From: Welwitschia mirabilis
Lineage: Eukaryota > Gnetophyta > Gnetopsida > Welwitschiales
NCBI GenBank assembly: GCA_051453625.1
Contig: JBOZIK010000001.1
Location: 18,755,062-18,789,837 of the forward strand
Reading direction: 5' to 3'
Length of the DNA: 34,776 nucleotides
Shown: positions 19,120 to 29,249 of the stretch, in pieces
Layout: each line of letters begins with the position of its first letter
Numbering within the stretch: the stretch's first letter is position 1
Made by a program: the position numbers and the translations under genes
The notes under the pieces: generated by a model
The model's input: only the letters and a program-made list of their open reading frames with translations
Database searches by the model: none
Told to the model about the DNA's origin: nothing

Positions 19120-19920
19120 CATTATGAAGAACGGAAACGCATATCTCATTTGTAAGCTAGATGAAAAACAAACTTATTTGAATGCTATGGCATTAACAGA
19201 TCAAGAACGGAGTACTATTTCACTCAAATTCGTGACTATGGCATATCATTATTTGGTTGAAGAGATATAAAATCCACAAAGATTTTGAAAGAAGCAATCT
19301 AGCATGCATGACTTGGTCATATACCATTAGAGGATTCATAATCCCAAGAGAGTTCCAAATGATCTACAAATAAAAACTCTATAGTGCAAAGTCTACATTT
19401 TAAATAAGATGATGAGGAAACCATTCAAGAAGAGCTATCATCAAGCCAAGGAGAAACTAGAGTCATTACACTTTCGTATATGTGAATCGCTACCAATTCA
19501 TACTCTATAAGGTAACTGCTATTTTGTCACTTTCATTGAGGATTTCACGAAGAAAGTATGAATCAAATGCTTCAAATATAAGTTGCAAATCTTTGAGATC
19601 TGCAAATCTTAGAGAAAGTCCGTTGAAAATGAATTTGGCTGCAAGATTAAAATCTTGTGTGTGGATAATGGAAGGGATTATGTCTCTAAAGGATTTGAGG
19701 AATATCTAAAGAAACATAGAATCAAACATCAAACCACTACTAAAAAGGGTAGAAGAATAGTGTCACAGAAAGAATGGACTATATGCTTCTTGATGTGGTA
19801 AGAGCCATGTTAATTTATATGAAGCTACTTGCTTACTTATTGGGTGAGGTTGTGGATACAACCTTTAGGACCCTAAATCGTATACCAGGAAAATGTAAAT
19901 AAAAACACCCAATGGATTAT
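19120..19920 (+). pseudogene. Copia integrase with pre-integrase domain
   Basis: Pre-integrase: IMKNGNAYLICKLDEKQTYL and, further on, MRKPFKKSYHQAKEKLESLH (consensus IRKPF...AKEKLELIHSD). Core: YFVTFIEDFTKKV (19519-19558); NEFGCKIKILCVDNGRDYVS with the second catalytic Asp kept but DNGGEY changed to DNGRDY; EEYLKKHRIKHQTTT; MDYMLLDVVRAMLIYMK (from 19774), where the catalytic Glu context NGVAER has become frameshifted; and TLNRIPGKC. The enzyme would insert the DNA copy into the host genome. The first Asp context LIHSDLCGPMP reads LHFRICESLP, so it is lost. Dead by several criteria. Confidence 0.85.
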
Positions 19921-20478
19921 ACACTAGATGTTCTTGTAGTATTCAATGGTTAGAGTGTTTAGCTCATTGTGTTGTGCATTCATCTTACCATGGCACCTTA
20001 ACAAATTTGGGTATAGGACACATATTATGTGGCATAAGGTTTCTTTCCTGAGAAAAGGAACATTGTGCTTTCTTGAGATGTGATCCTTGCCAAATATGAG
20101 GAAGAGCCATCAGATTAGATGAAGTTAAAATGCATATTGTGAAGCATAATGAAGTCATTTTGGGTGATGTCCTTATGCATATTTTAGTATTGCAAGGGAG
20201 GCCATCCTATCAATATGATGTCTCAAATGCAAATTTGGGATCTACTCATTGTTAGCTTTATCAATTTTTAGTGTAGGTAGTTACTCTAGGAGGACAAACA
20301 AGACAAGCAAGTCAATAGCCTGAACAATGGCAATAGGGCTATATTAAGGCTCAATGGTTTAGGAAATTTCATGTGGTTATATTGATCAACAAGAGACTGC
20401 TAAAGAAGAACGCGACATTAACATGAGGATATCTCAATGGACTCTTATAGGTCAACAAAGTCATGAGGTAGTCATCTC

Positions 20479-20661
20479 TTGAAGGAATTAAGGTCAGGTG
20501 AAGTAGGGAAAATAGGCACTCAGAAGGGGAGTGCAATCTATCAAGTAAGGATAGAAGATGAGGAAGAACCTACAGAACTTTACTTTACTTACAGTGAGAA
20601 ACCTGATGATGCCAAAGAGGCAAACAAGCTTCTAAAGTGGAGATATTCTATGTGCATGTAA
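20479..20661 (+). pseudogene. Linker between copia integrase and reverse transcriptase
   Basis: A 60-codon open stretch: MKELRSGEVGKIGTQKGSAI, then an acidic part YQVRIEDEEEPTELYFTYSE and KPDDAKEANKLLKW. It lies directly before the reverse transcriptase start in the same frame order. Acidic, variable linkers are usual in this position. The ATG is internal and not a true start. Confidence 0.55.
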
Positions 20662-20663
20662 CA

Positions 20664-21830
20664 TGAATCATTAATTAGAAATGGCAATTGGGAGTTTATA
20701 AAATTACCACTTGGCAAGAAATTGGTAAGAAACAAGTGGATTTTCAAAAAGCAAATACAAATCTGATTGAACACTCAACAAACATAAGGTAAGAGTAGTA
20801 GCAAAAGGATCCACTTGGAAAAATTGCATTAACTACATTGAAGTATTTGCACTCATGGTTCTATAGAAGATCATTCATATTTTGGTTGCATTGGCAACTC
20901 AGAAAGGGTGGAAAATGCATCAACTTGATGTAAAAACTACATTCCTCAATGGAGATCTTAAGGGAAAAAAACTACATGAATTAACCTAAAGGTTTTGAAG
21001 TTGGACGACAGGAACAAAAGGTGTGTGGACTTAGGAAGTTTTCATATGAATGGAAGCAAGTACCTTGAGTTTGGTATACCAAGTTGAAAGATAGCTTAAT
21101 AAAATTAGACTCTGAAATGTGTCTCTGTCAAGAGACAAATGCCATCTTGCTCCTCAAATGGTCAAATGGTAGAAACACATATCTTATCAACTTAATGTGA
21201 AAATTGCATTCCTCAATGGAGATCTTAAGGAGAAAATCCACATGGCATAACCTAAAGGATTTGAAGTTAGAGGATAAGAGCAAAAAGTGTAGACTTAGGA
21301 AATTTTCCTATGGATTAAAACAATCACCTCCTACTTAGTGTACTAAATCGAAAGATAGCTTAGCAAAATTAGAATTTAAAGTGTGTGACTATCAAGACAC
21401 AATGCAACTTTTTTAATGAAGCTATCAAATAGTCGTAGTACGTATCTTATCATATTAATGAATGATTTATTGATCACTAGACATAGTGAAACATGAATTA
21501 GCAAGGTATAAAAAAATATAGCCAAGGAATTTGGAATCACTGGTGTTGGATTGATGACATACCTAGTTGTAATAGTACTTCAAGAAGACAGATAGATATT
21601 TCTAAAATAATCTACATGTACACCAGTGATGCTAGAGAAGTTTGGAATTAAGAATGCAGAGACAATTTCAATACCAATGGATGAAAACGTGAAATTGTCA
21701 GATTATGAAGACTCTCAAGATGCAAGAGAAACTCTGTATCGTAGACCTTAGGGAAGCCTAATTAATTTTAGTAATACATAACCCAATGTTTCATATGCAA
21801 TGGAATACTAGCAAGGTATATGAAAAAACT
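20664..21830 (+). pseudogene. Copia reverse transcriptase with internal duplication
   Basis: Start: SLIRNGNWEFIKLPLGKKLV, RNKWIFKKQIQ (20664-20762), then KGWKMHQLDVKTTFLNGDLK with the first catalytic Asp kept in the first copy (about 20906-20960). This is followed by the duplicated block, in which the same site reads QLNVKIAFLNGDLK (Asp to Asn). The YVDD box region (21455-21466) reads LMND: the first Asp is Asn, the second is kept. Then SMYTPVMLEKFGIKNAETIS-like sequence, PMDENVKLSDYEDSQDARET (about 21678-21735) and HYHAAI (about 21846). It would copy the RNA into DNA. Stops and shifts throughout; dead. Confidence 0.85.
20918..21450 (+). repeat. 267 bp tandem duplication inside reverse transcriptase
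   Basis: Copy 1 about 20918-21184, copy 2 about 21185-21450. Anchor: CAACTTGATGTAAAAACTAC at 20921 and CAACTTAATGTGAAAATTGC at 21188, both followed by ATTCCTCAATGGAGATCTTA. The offset of 267 bases is 89 codons, so it kept the frame when it arose. Later indels shortened copy 2 by about 4 bases. The junction shares ATCAACTT(G/A)ATG on both sides, consistent with template slippage at short homology. Confidence 0.85.
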
Positions 21831-21929
21831 AAAACAAAGCCATTACCATGCAGCAATATAAGTTCGTAGGTATTTAAACAAGACAGAGGATCTTGGTTTG
21901 GAGTTCAAAGAGAGTGATGAATTCAAACT

Positions 21930-22355
21930 AGAGGCATATTCAGATTCAAACTTTAGTAGATGCAAAGATACCAGGAGATTAGCAACAAGTTAACTAGCTC
22001 TTCATCAATCTAATGGAGATTAAAGAAGCAAAAATATTGTATCATATTTTTCAATAGAAACAAAATAAATTCTTGAATCAGAAACATGCAATGATGTTAT
22101 CTCAATGCTAAAAATTTCGAGCATCTAGACCTCACTAAAAAGGGCCTACAAAATTATATGTGGATAATCAATTTGCTATTGGCATAACAAAGAATCTAGT
22201 GTTTCATAATAAAGCAACATATACCCCCACAAGTCCACATGATATGTGAACTTGCTCAAAATGGTGTCATTGAAATGTAGCATCTCCCAATAGTCGAGTA
22301 GATTGCATACATTCTAATAAACCCTCTAGGTAAAGTGAAGATTGATTCAGATATC
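21930..22355 (+). pseudogene. Copia RNase H remnant
   Basis: EAYSDSNFSRCKDTRR marks the start (consensus YSDSNFGGCKDTRRSTSGY). In shifted frames follow SETCNDVI.MLKI, GPTKLYVDNQFAIGITKNLV, FHNKATYTPTSPHDM, CELAQNGVIEM, HLPIVE and PLGKVKIDSDIN to about 22355. It would degrade the RNA template strand. The RNase H catalytic Asp of YSDS and that of YVDNQ are present, but the chain is broken at several points. Confidence 0.85.
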
Positions 22356-23963
22356 AACTAAGTTTAAGCAACATAACATCCTCTTAGGGTAGCACAAGGA
22401 TAACACTTCTAGAAGATTCACTCTTTGGCAATTGAAGATCACTTCACTAAAGATTTTTCTTACTTAATTCTCAATTATACTTCAGTTAGGATCACACTTT
22501 AAATTGCGAGAAGTACCTACTGGTGTTAGGATCTTTAAGCCACTTGGCGCAGAATATCTTCATACTTTAAATTTCACATTTGCAAAGCGTTTTTATCTAA
22601 GTGCTCTAGTTTTCTAAAAACATTATTTGGTTGTGCATCATTCTTACATTGCTTGATGACCTTCTAAACTTGCCTCTTGATCCAGCTAATTTTTCAGAGC
22701 TCACAAAGTTATTTGGAAGGGTTTTAGATTAAAATTATAATAGAAAAGAGTTTTGAAATAGAATTAAGGATTAAGATATAATAGAGTCTCCCCCCTTGGA
22801 ATCAGAAATAATTGTGTTTAAAGGAGAATCTACAAAGAAAGCCCAAGCTAAGTTGAAAGATTACATTAAGTACAAATTAGATTCATAGATATTATAGACT
22901 CTTCCCCTTGGAATCAAAACTAATTGTTTATAAGACAATCTACAAAGAAAGACTAAGCTAAGTTAAAGACAACATTAAGTACAAATTAGATTTATAAATA
23001 AGCAATAAATTGTTCACTGCAAATTCCAAACGTCATGAGAGCATCTATGTTAAATATTTTCTCTTCCAATGAAATATAGGAAACACTAGGATAGCATGAA
23101 AGGTGTCATAAACACTAACATATCAATCATCTAAATCCTAACAACATCTTGAAAAAATAAATTTAAATGATAAGTAACGAAAAAATATCGAAAGCGTACT
23201 TTTGCATAACTAGTAATCATAATTGTATCAATGATGGAAGAGGAGTGAATCTAATTCAAGATTAAAGTGCATTCACCAATGATGTAAAAGCTATAACAAA
23301 TACCAAGTTAGTAGGTTCGGTAAGGTATATGTCTCATGAATCAACCATTCCCTCATATCTAAGGAGGAAAAATAGAAACTTAAAACCTATAGCTAAGACA
23401 AGTCCTCCTTATAGCCAGTAGAATTACGAATCTAGAATGACAAAATTCTAGAGGAATGATGGAAATTAGACATGAACATATGGTTAACCCTTGAGGTAGG
23501 CTTTGCTTATATAGCTTTCCTTAGGGTTGTACATTACATTGGTACATCTTTGTTAATAATGGATGGTCATTGACAAATCTCTTTGGTTTGTAAGGTGTAC
23601 ATATGTAATCCTAGTCTTCTTAAGCTCCAATTCAAGGCTTCAACTACTAAACTGACTTTAGCTCCATGATGTAAGATTCGTCTAATAATTTATCCTCTGT
23701 TTTGCAACCCACTGATTTTAAGACCCATTCCTGTTGGGTTGTGTGGCTTTAATTGAAGTTAGGTAGCTCAAGATAACCTGAAAATAAAATATGAAAAATT
23801 AGTTCTTTTTAAGAACATTTTTTTCAGAAATTAAAGGATAAACCATTATTAGCAATGCTCTAGTAATAACTACAGTAATTATAACCCTTAAATATATTAT
23901 TTACTCAAGTTCAAGAAGCTAAATATGTAAAAATTCAAATGTAAACACACTCCCCAAACTAGC
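22356..23963. other. Non-coding stretch with ~116 bp tandem duplication
   Basis: No reading frame of note. A unit at about 22777-22892 is repeated at 22893-23003: both hold CCCCTTGGAATCA, AATCTACAAAGAAAG, CTAAGCTAAGTT-like text and ACATTAAGTACAAATTAGAT. A possible copia LTR start (TGTTAGGATC, 22522) may make the first part the 3' LTR of the plus-strand copia element. The rest is unidentified. Confidence 0.55.
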
Positions 23964-23987
23964 CATTTGCTAGTTCCTTAGCAAATG
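23964..23987. other. Perfect 9 bp hairpin, gypsy-type
   Basis: CATTTGCTA, six-base loop GTTCCT, TAGCAAATG. It is preceded by ACACTCCCCAAACTAGC. A C-rich 'CCCCAAACT' stretch followed by a 'TTGCTNGTCCTNAGCAA' stem-loop is a feature I know from non-coding parts of Athila/Tat elements. It would fit the minus-strand gypsy pol at 25640-27080 having its 3' region here. Confidence 0.5.
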
Positions 23988-25567
23988 TTAACCATGATTA
24001 AGTTATAAAGGTTATTTAACAATTCAAAAAAAAAGGTTCCCAGACCTTCAAAGTGCATATGCACATATTTCACTTATAAAAATGATATAATTGGAAGCTT
24101 AAAGTTTCAAAGTAAAGAAAAATTTTTATCTTTTAAAGTCTAGGTTCTTTTGCAATTTTTTAATTTTTAGGCAAAAGTCAAAGCAAGCTAGACATTGTTC
24201 TCAAAGTTTAAAATAGGTTAGAAAATGTATGATTTTTGACGATAATTAGCTTTGTAATCAGAATTTAAATTCTTAAAGGACAATCTAAATTTTGAAAAAT
24301 AGGTGGGAATTTTAAGTTTTGGAATGAGACGAAATTTTATTTTTAATATTTTTAACATTTTCATTTGCGCCATGGACTTTAGCTGAATTGTGTCATATAT
24401 TTTGTCAACCATTAATTACCCACATAATTTCAAGACTGGTCATAGAACGCGATGACATGTGTATTTAGCTTTATGTATCTAATCTAAATCATGAAATAAG
24501 TCACTTCCGATGCTGTTAATTAGGCAAGATTCCTAAGTAAATTCATTCCTATGACAAGAGGTTTTCTTCTACTAAAATATAAAATAAAGAAAGCAAGTTG
24601 GTAAATTAATTATCTTAATGAACTTAGGCAACTTTATAGTTTAAGAATTTATCTTGAGTAATGCTTCGAGCTAATTATGTTAGAATTTAACCATGACTCC
24701 CAATATACATGTCATGCAATGTATGATCATTCTTTAGCTGCATCGCTCCCTCGATTCATCACTAAGTTGAAAGAATTATGTTTGCATAGTAACATGGTTC
24801 TCTCAGAGTTGCATTCAATTTTTTTAATGCTTTTGACCAAATACATGTATCTTGTACTATTATCCAAGTGGGTTATTGATAACTAGTCATAAGTTCTTCA
24901 ATCATTAAGTCTTTAGAATCAAATATAACAGTCCCAAATCAACATATAAGTAGAATATAAATAAAGGGGTGCAAAGATCTTCTACACATGGCTCAATTAG
25001 TCTTCATATAGATGTTGACATTTTGTCTCCATATACTATTAGGTCATCCCCCATGCTAACATCTTAGTTTTCACAGTGTCTTAATTTTTCAAAACTAGTA
25101 CAGCTAGTGCACTCTTGTGCCAATAACCCTATTTTCATAAATGGCGCCTAGCAAATTAACATGTATCTTCCCCATAATAAATTTATTACAGTACAAAAGT
25201 GTTTGACATCCAGAATTAACACATATATTTTCCCCCTCATTAGATTAATATGGGGGTCTTCTGCAACATAATTTCACATCACTTTCGGATTTTTTTTTTC
25301 TTTTTGAATTTTCTTCATATACATTCGTAATTACATTAAAGTTTGATATACATCATCTGGTATGCATAACATAGAGAAAAGTTTAAATACTTGCTTAAAT
25401 CCTTAGTCAAAAAACTAATAAGAGGTACCTAAAAGACATAACATCTTACAAATTAAACTACCTAAATCAGATACTTATCATAATTCTAAGTTTTAGTCAA
25501 AATAAACCCTAAAACCTTACAATGGCAAATTTCATTTCTTAAAGTACATTAGTTTTGACTTTATTTA
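23988..25567. other. Probable non-coding part of minus-strand gypsy element
   Basis: No credible coding frame. Between the gypsy integrase end (25640) and the hairpin at 23964 it is the natural place for that element's 3' non-coding region. A stretch CATCCCCCATGCTAACATCT at about 25046-25065 also recalls gypsy non-coding text. No LTR was found. Confidence 0.35.
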
Positions 25568-25580
25568 ACACACACACACA

Positions 25581-25627
<47 letters not shown>
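25568..25627. repeat. (CA)n(CT)n compound microsatellite
   Basis: CA units to about 25580, then CT units to 25627 with one AT interruption near 25599. The frame 25555-25926 runs through it and is not a gene: its later part is antisense to gypsy integrase. Confidence 0.95.
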
Positions 25628-25630
<3 letters not shown>

Positions 25631-25639
25631 GCCTACAAT

Positions 25640-27080
25640 TCCAAGGGACTGGGATCAAAGTCGTGGCCCATGGGAATAAAATCATGGCCATTAAATTTGA
25701 AAGAACAGTTATCCTTAAGGTTGGAATCTTAACATCACCATGGGAAAATACTTTTAAGCCCTGGAAAGGACTAATCCACTTAGTTACAAGTTTTCTAGGA
25801 AATTTGTGTACTCTTGAATTATGTAGTAAAATGAAGTCGTTTAGTTCAAAAGCTTTCCTAAGAATATGTTATATGTTTCTTATAATAGCCTTTCATTGTT
25901 TGTTTTGGATTTTTAAGTTTTTGTGATCTTACTTCCTAATTTCTTCCAGTTCATTTTAGTCAAGATCCCTAAATTCTAAAGTGTCATTAAGATTTTGGTT
26001 AAGCTATTTAATGGCCCAAAAATCTTTGTATTAAATTTTTGAAAAACAATGGCAAGCTTTTCCAAAAACAGTTAATAGGGTAACAATCTAATGGACGTTT
26101 TATAGATAGTCCAACAAGCTTAAAGAGCATCATTCAGATAGAGGGACCAATCTTTCTATTGGAATTCAGTGTTTTCTATAGAATTTTTTTTTAACTCTTA
26201 GTTTCTAACTTCTAATTGACCATTGGTTTGTGGGGAATAAAGAGAGACAACCTTGTAAAGTACTACAAATTTTCTTATAAGTTTTGCAAAAATGGGTTCT
26301 TCTACCACTAATGATAGCTTCAGAATATGTCCAAAGTAGGATAGAGCATGCTCTCTTAAAAATCTCATAACTACTCAATCATCATCAGTTCCAATTGAGA
26401 TAGGTTCACACCATTTATGATATAGTCTACACAAACCAATGTATAAGTATTTGAAAGATGGAAAAAATGGCCCAATGAAATCTCTACCCCATAGATCAAA
26501 TGATTCAATTTCATAAATAGTAAACAAATGCATCATATCTCTCTTTCCAATTCTACCTAAACATTGACATTCATTATAGGCTTTACAATATTTAAAGCCA
26601 TGTTTGAAAAGAGTTGGCCAATACAGTCTAGATTGAAGGATTTGAAAAGTTTTTTTAATGCAGAAGTGTCCTCTACACACTCCATCAAGTGCAAATTTTA
26701 AGACATTTAAGGTTTCAAATTGCTAAATACATTTATGAATGATTGATCAAAGCAGTATTTGAACAGATATGGATCATCTCAAAAGTATTCAATTACTTCA
26801 TGCAAGAATCGCTTTTTATCTTAAGCACTCCAATCATTAGACATGTTATGAGCAACGAAATATTTAGCTACATCAGTGTATCAATGTTCCTCTTGCAAAG
26901 GTAGAACATGCTTGTCTAGAAATAAATCACATATAGGTGTTGAATCTCAAAGAGAATGAGTAAGGCCTAATCTAGAATAAATGATCAACAACAACATTTT
27001 CTAATCCCTTGTTCTCTTTGATTTCAAGATTAAATTCTTGTAAGAAAAAGATCCACCTCATTAATCGAGCTTTAGGTTTG
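25640..27080 (-). mobile_element. Ty3/gypsy (Athila/Tat-like) RNase H and integrase remnant
   Basis: Minus strand from 27080: LKPKARLMRWIFFLQEFNLE, IKENKGLENVVVDHL (end of RNase H), then worn text with NDWSAQDKKRFLHE-like sequence, then CIQQFE.LNVLKFALDGVCRG leading into the integrase frame (26680-26375). Below 26375 further pieces are PQTNGQLEV-like, DWSLYLNDAL.A (about 26150), and a C-terminal SRLHLFPGKL-like and FNGHDFIPM end near 25660. The phrases match Athila/Tat polyproteins. Everything upstream (reverse transcriptase, protease, gag) is cut off at about 27080-27137. Confidence 0.8.
26375..26680 (-). pseudogene. Gypsy integrase zinc-binding and core start
   Basis: Stop-free for 101 codons: RGHFCIKKTFQILQSRLYWP, TLFKHGFKYCKAYNECQCLG, KRDMMHLFTIYEIESFDLWG, RDFIGPFFPSFKYLYIG. 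The order zinc-binding HHCC part, then linker with 'NEMPL..ILEVE'-type text, then the first catalytic Asp (here RDFIGPF; consensus IDFMGPFPPS) is diagnostic. In the HHCC part the first Cys of the CXXC (consensus CDRCQ) is Tyr (YNECQ), so zinc binding would be impaired. The frame breaks after GTDDD at 26375; the ATG is internal. Confidence 0.85.
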
Positions 27081-27137
27081 AGGCCATAGTAGTTTGAAGA
27101 GGAGACTAGGGTAGAAGAGGATGCAAGAGGCAGGTTT

Positions 27138-27597
27138 TGTTACGGAAATACATAACAACAAAGCGATTAAGGAAAGTAGCAAGAGAACACAGAGACACAA
27201 CGATTTATGTGGAAAACCCCAATGAGAGGAAAAACCATGGGAAAGCAATTCAGAGCTCTATCATCTTCTTCAAAGATTACAAGCCAAGTACAGAGTTCAA
27301 GCCAACAACAGGCTTCAAGCAAGAATGCCTCATAGAACTTTACCAAATCTGTCTCCCTATCATACAAACAACCCTCACACCACCATTAAATAGGCCAAAG
27401 GTTACGGCTAATTAGGGTTATAAGCCAAAACCCTAAAGAGGGTATCATCCCTCTCTTGACACATGTCCCGTCTCTACCTAACGCCCCCCAAGGATGGTTT
27501 TAAAATAAAAACCTTTTAACAATATTAAAGTGGGGTCAACGTAAAACATAACATTAGAAACATTACAAAATAATAAATTTAGCTTCACATATCAACA
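27138..27597 (-). repeat. Copia LTR copy 1, probably solo
   Basis: 460 bp, minus strand from TGTTGATATG to CCGTAACA. It matches 28327-28755 and 32089-32440 along its length (GAGACACAACGATTTATGTG, CCTCACACCACC.TTAAATAGG, AAGCCAAAACCCTAAAG, CATGTCCC..CTCTACCTAAC). Neither a primer site follows it nor a purine tract precedes it. Flanks are GGTTT on the left and GTTTT on the right (four bases GTTT identical), in keeping with a worn 5 bp target duplication of a solo LTR. Confidence 0.8.
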
Positions 27598-28326
27598 GTT
27601 TTGGACCAATCATTTTTTGTTTGTTGATTCCCATCTTTTTCAAGATCTTGAGTGTCACTACAAATAAGTAGAGGAAGCCCACATCGTCAAGAGAAGGGAT
27701 GAACCGCCTAATCAGTTTTCTAATTAACCACAAGTATGTTAGGTAGGTTGGCCTCCCATCTTTTATGAACTCTAACTATTTTGGTCCAAATGAAAGCAAA
27801 CAAACTATAACAATGCAATGTTCTAAAGTAATCAAAATCCTTAAAGTTGGGACCATCAAATGACTAGCATAAGAGGATGGAATGATGTTAACATGCATGG
27901 CCTTTGTCATTATCTACTACCCCTCTATCAAAGTATGAGGTTTGAACCCTTTTGGGTTTAATACTGCTACATAATTTGGATGGAGTCTCCTCATGGCGTC
28001 CTTTCTCTCCACAAAGGTATGCAGAAAGAAAAGACAAGCTTTTACGTATCATCCCTATCTCACATGCTATAATGTAAACTCGAATTTTAATGTGGATGCC
28101 AAATAGTGAATATCAAGAAGTCTTTATCACTCTCCCTTGATTTTCCAATGTTCAATCTGATTTTTCTATCAAAAAATTTGCCCTTCATAACTACAATCTA
28201 TTTCGAACACGCTGCATTAATCTTGTTCATCCTAGGGCTATCAATTTGTGTCGAAACTTGTTGAAAAGATTTTTTTTACCAAAAACTGTGCACTTCTAAT
28301 GGCATATTTTTCTATTTCCTCTTCCT
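27598..28326 (-). other. Unidentified coding-like stretch between two LTRs
   Basis: On the minus strand one frame has few stops over about 400 bases: RVYIIACEIGMIRKSLSFLS, GEKGRHEETPSKLCSSIKPK, RVQTSYFDRGVVDNDKG, and in the next part FAFIWTKIVRVHKRWEANLP. I do not recognise the protein. It is not copia pol, and there is no primer site or purine tract at the LTR borders, so it is not likely to be the inside of an LTR-LTR element. It may be the older DNA into which the LTR sequences inserted. Confidence 0.3.
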
Positions 28327-28755
28327 TATTATGAAAATACACAATAGCAAAGCAATTAAACAATGCAGCAAGAGAAAACAAAGACACAACAATTTATGTG
28401 GAAAACCTCAATGAGGAGAAAAACCACAAGAAAGCAATGCAAACCTCTATTATCAATCTCAGAAATTACAAGCCAACAACAAGCTTCAAGCAAGATGCCT
28501 CACTCTATGAGCTCTCTCATCAGTCAACCCTCACACCATCTTTAAATAGGCCAAGGGTTACAACCAATTAGGGCTACAAGCCAAAACCCTAAAGAAGGTA
28601 TAATCCTTCTCTTGCTACACGTCCCCTCTCTACCTAACACTCCCAAGGACGGTTTTAAAATAGAAACCTTCTTTTATAATATTAAAGTGAGGCTAACGTA
28701 AAAGCATGATGTTAGTGATGTTACAAAAAAATAAATTTGGCTTCACGTATCAACA
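28327..28755 (-). repeat. Copia LTR copy 2 (3' LTR)
   Basis: 429 bp, minus strand from TGTTGATACG to TTTTCATAATA; the final CA is worn. It is colinear with the LTRs at 27138 and 32089. On the minus strand a TATA-like TTTAAAG and (C)CTAATTGG(T)TGTAACCC region precedes the R-U5 part. Confidence 0.85.
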
Positions 28756-28766
28756 TTCTCCCATTT
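28756..28766 (-). promoter_or_regulatory. Copia polypurine tract
   Basis: The minus strand reads CAAATGGGAGAA directly before the LTR start TGTTGATACG; this is the standard copia form (a G-run followed by A/G up to TG). It proves that the internal region lies to the right of this LTR. Confidence 0.8.
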
Positions 28767-28849
28767 GAAAGCAAATTTAGCACATCTCAAGTGCAGCTCT
28801 AGACATGCGTTGCCTTCCAAGCTTGCTCAGATCACGTGTCCAAGTGTGT

Positions 28850-28945
28850 GTCACGATAGCACTGCTGATGTTTATCTCTAGTAACAACCATGGTTAAGAA
28901 ATCTGCAAGATTTGCCTAGGTGTGGATTTTGTGAACATCCAGTAT
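28850..28945 (-). pseudogene. Copia RNase H C-terminal tail
   Basis: The minus strand reads ILDVHKIHT, stop, ANLADFLTMVVTRDKHQQC, matching the copia end 'DVHKIHTKENPADFLTKVV'. Only this tail of the domain is present. It follows integrase sequence at once, marking the deletion point near 28945. Confidence 0.7.
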
Positions 28946-29249
28946 TCCTATGTTCTGCTGATGCACATATGCTTCACAGCCAAACACCTTCAAGTGAGAA
29001 AAAAATGGCTTCCTTCCACTCCAAGTAGACTCTAGTATTCTTCCTTGAAGTGTTGAATGTGGTGACCTATTTATAAGATATGCGGCTATATTGGCTAGTT
29101 CAACCCAAAGACGTTTTGGAACTCCAGATTATTGCAATAATGAACGCAACCTCTGTAAAACAATCCTATTATATCTTTCAACCACTCCATTATTTTGAGG
29201 TGTATATGGAGGTGTCTTTGTGGGGACAATTCCATTATCTCTGTAAAAC
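28946..29249 (-). pseudogene. Copia integrase, C-terminal half of core
   Basis: From the N gap the minus strand reads FYRDNGIVPTKTPPYTPQNN, GVVERYNRIVLQRLRSLLQ, stop, SGVPKRLWVELANIAAYLIN, RSPHSTLQGRILESTWSGRK and FSHLKVFGCEAYVHQQ. The catalytic Glu in NGVVER is kept (consensus NGVAER). One stop interrupts the frame. It should join the DNGGEYT piece at 30145 on the other side of the gap. Confidence 0.85.

Larger units (their letters stand above)
18770..22355 (+). mobile_element. Ty1/copia retrotransposon, plus strand, dead pol
   Basis: Domains in copia order: worn gag (18770-19000), pre-integrase (19120-19460), integrase (19470-19920), hinge (20479-20661), reverse transcriptase (20664-21830) and RNase H (21930-22355). 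It faces the minus-strand copia LTR at 18432-18740 head to head. No clear LTR was found on either side; a possible 3' LTR start TGTTAGGATC is at 22522, but its polypurine tract is weak. Dozens of stops and shifts and a tandem duplication in the polymerase show it is long dead. Confidence 0.85.

Noticed and set aside
25555-25926. 123-codon plus-strand ORF
   Set aside because: Begins in a CT microsatellite and is then antisense to gypsy integrase remnants.
27930-27965. GGTTTGAACCC-like sequence resembling a tRNA T-arm
   Set aside because: No matching D-arm, anticodon arm or acceptor stem could be placed around it.
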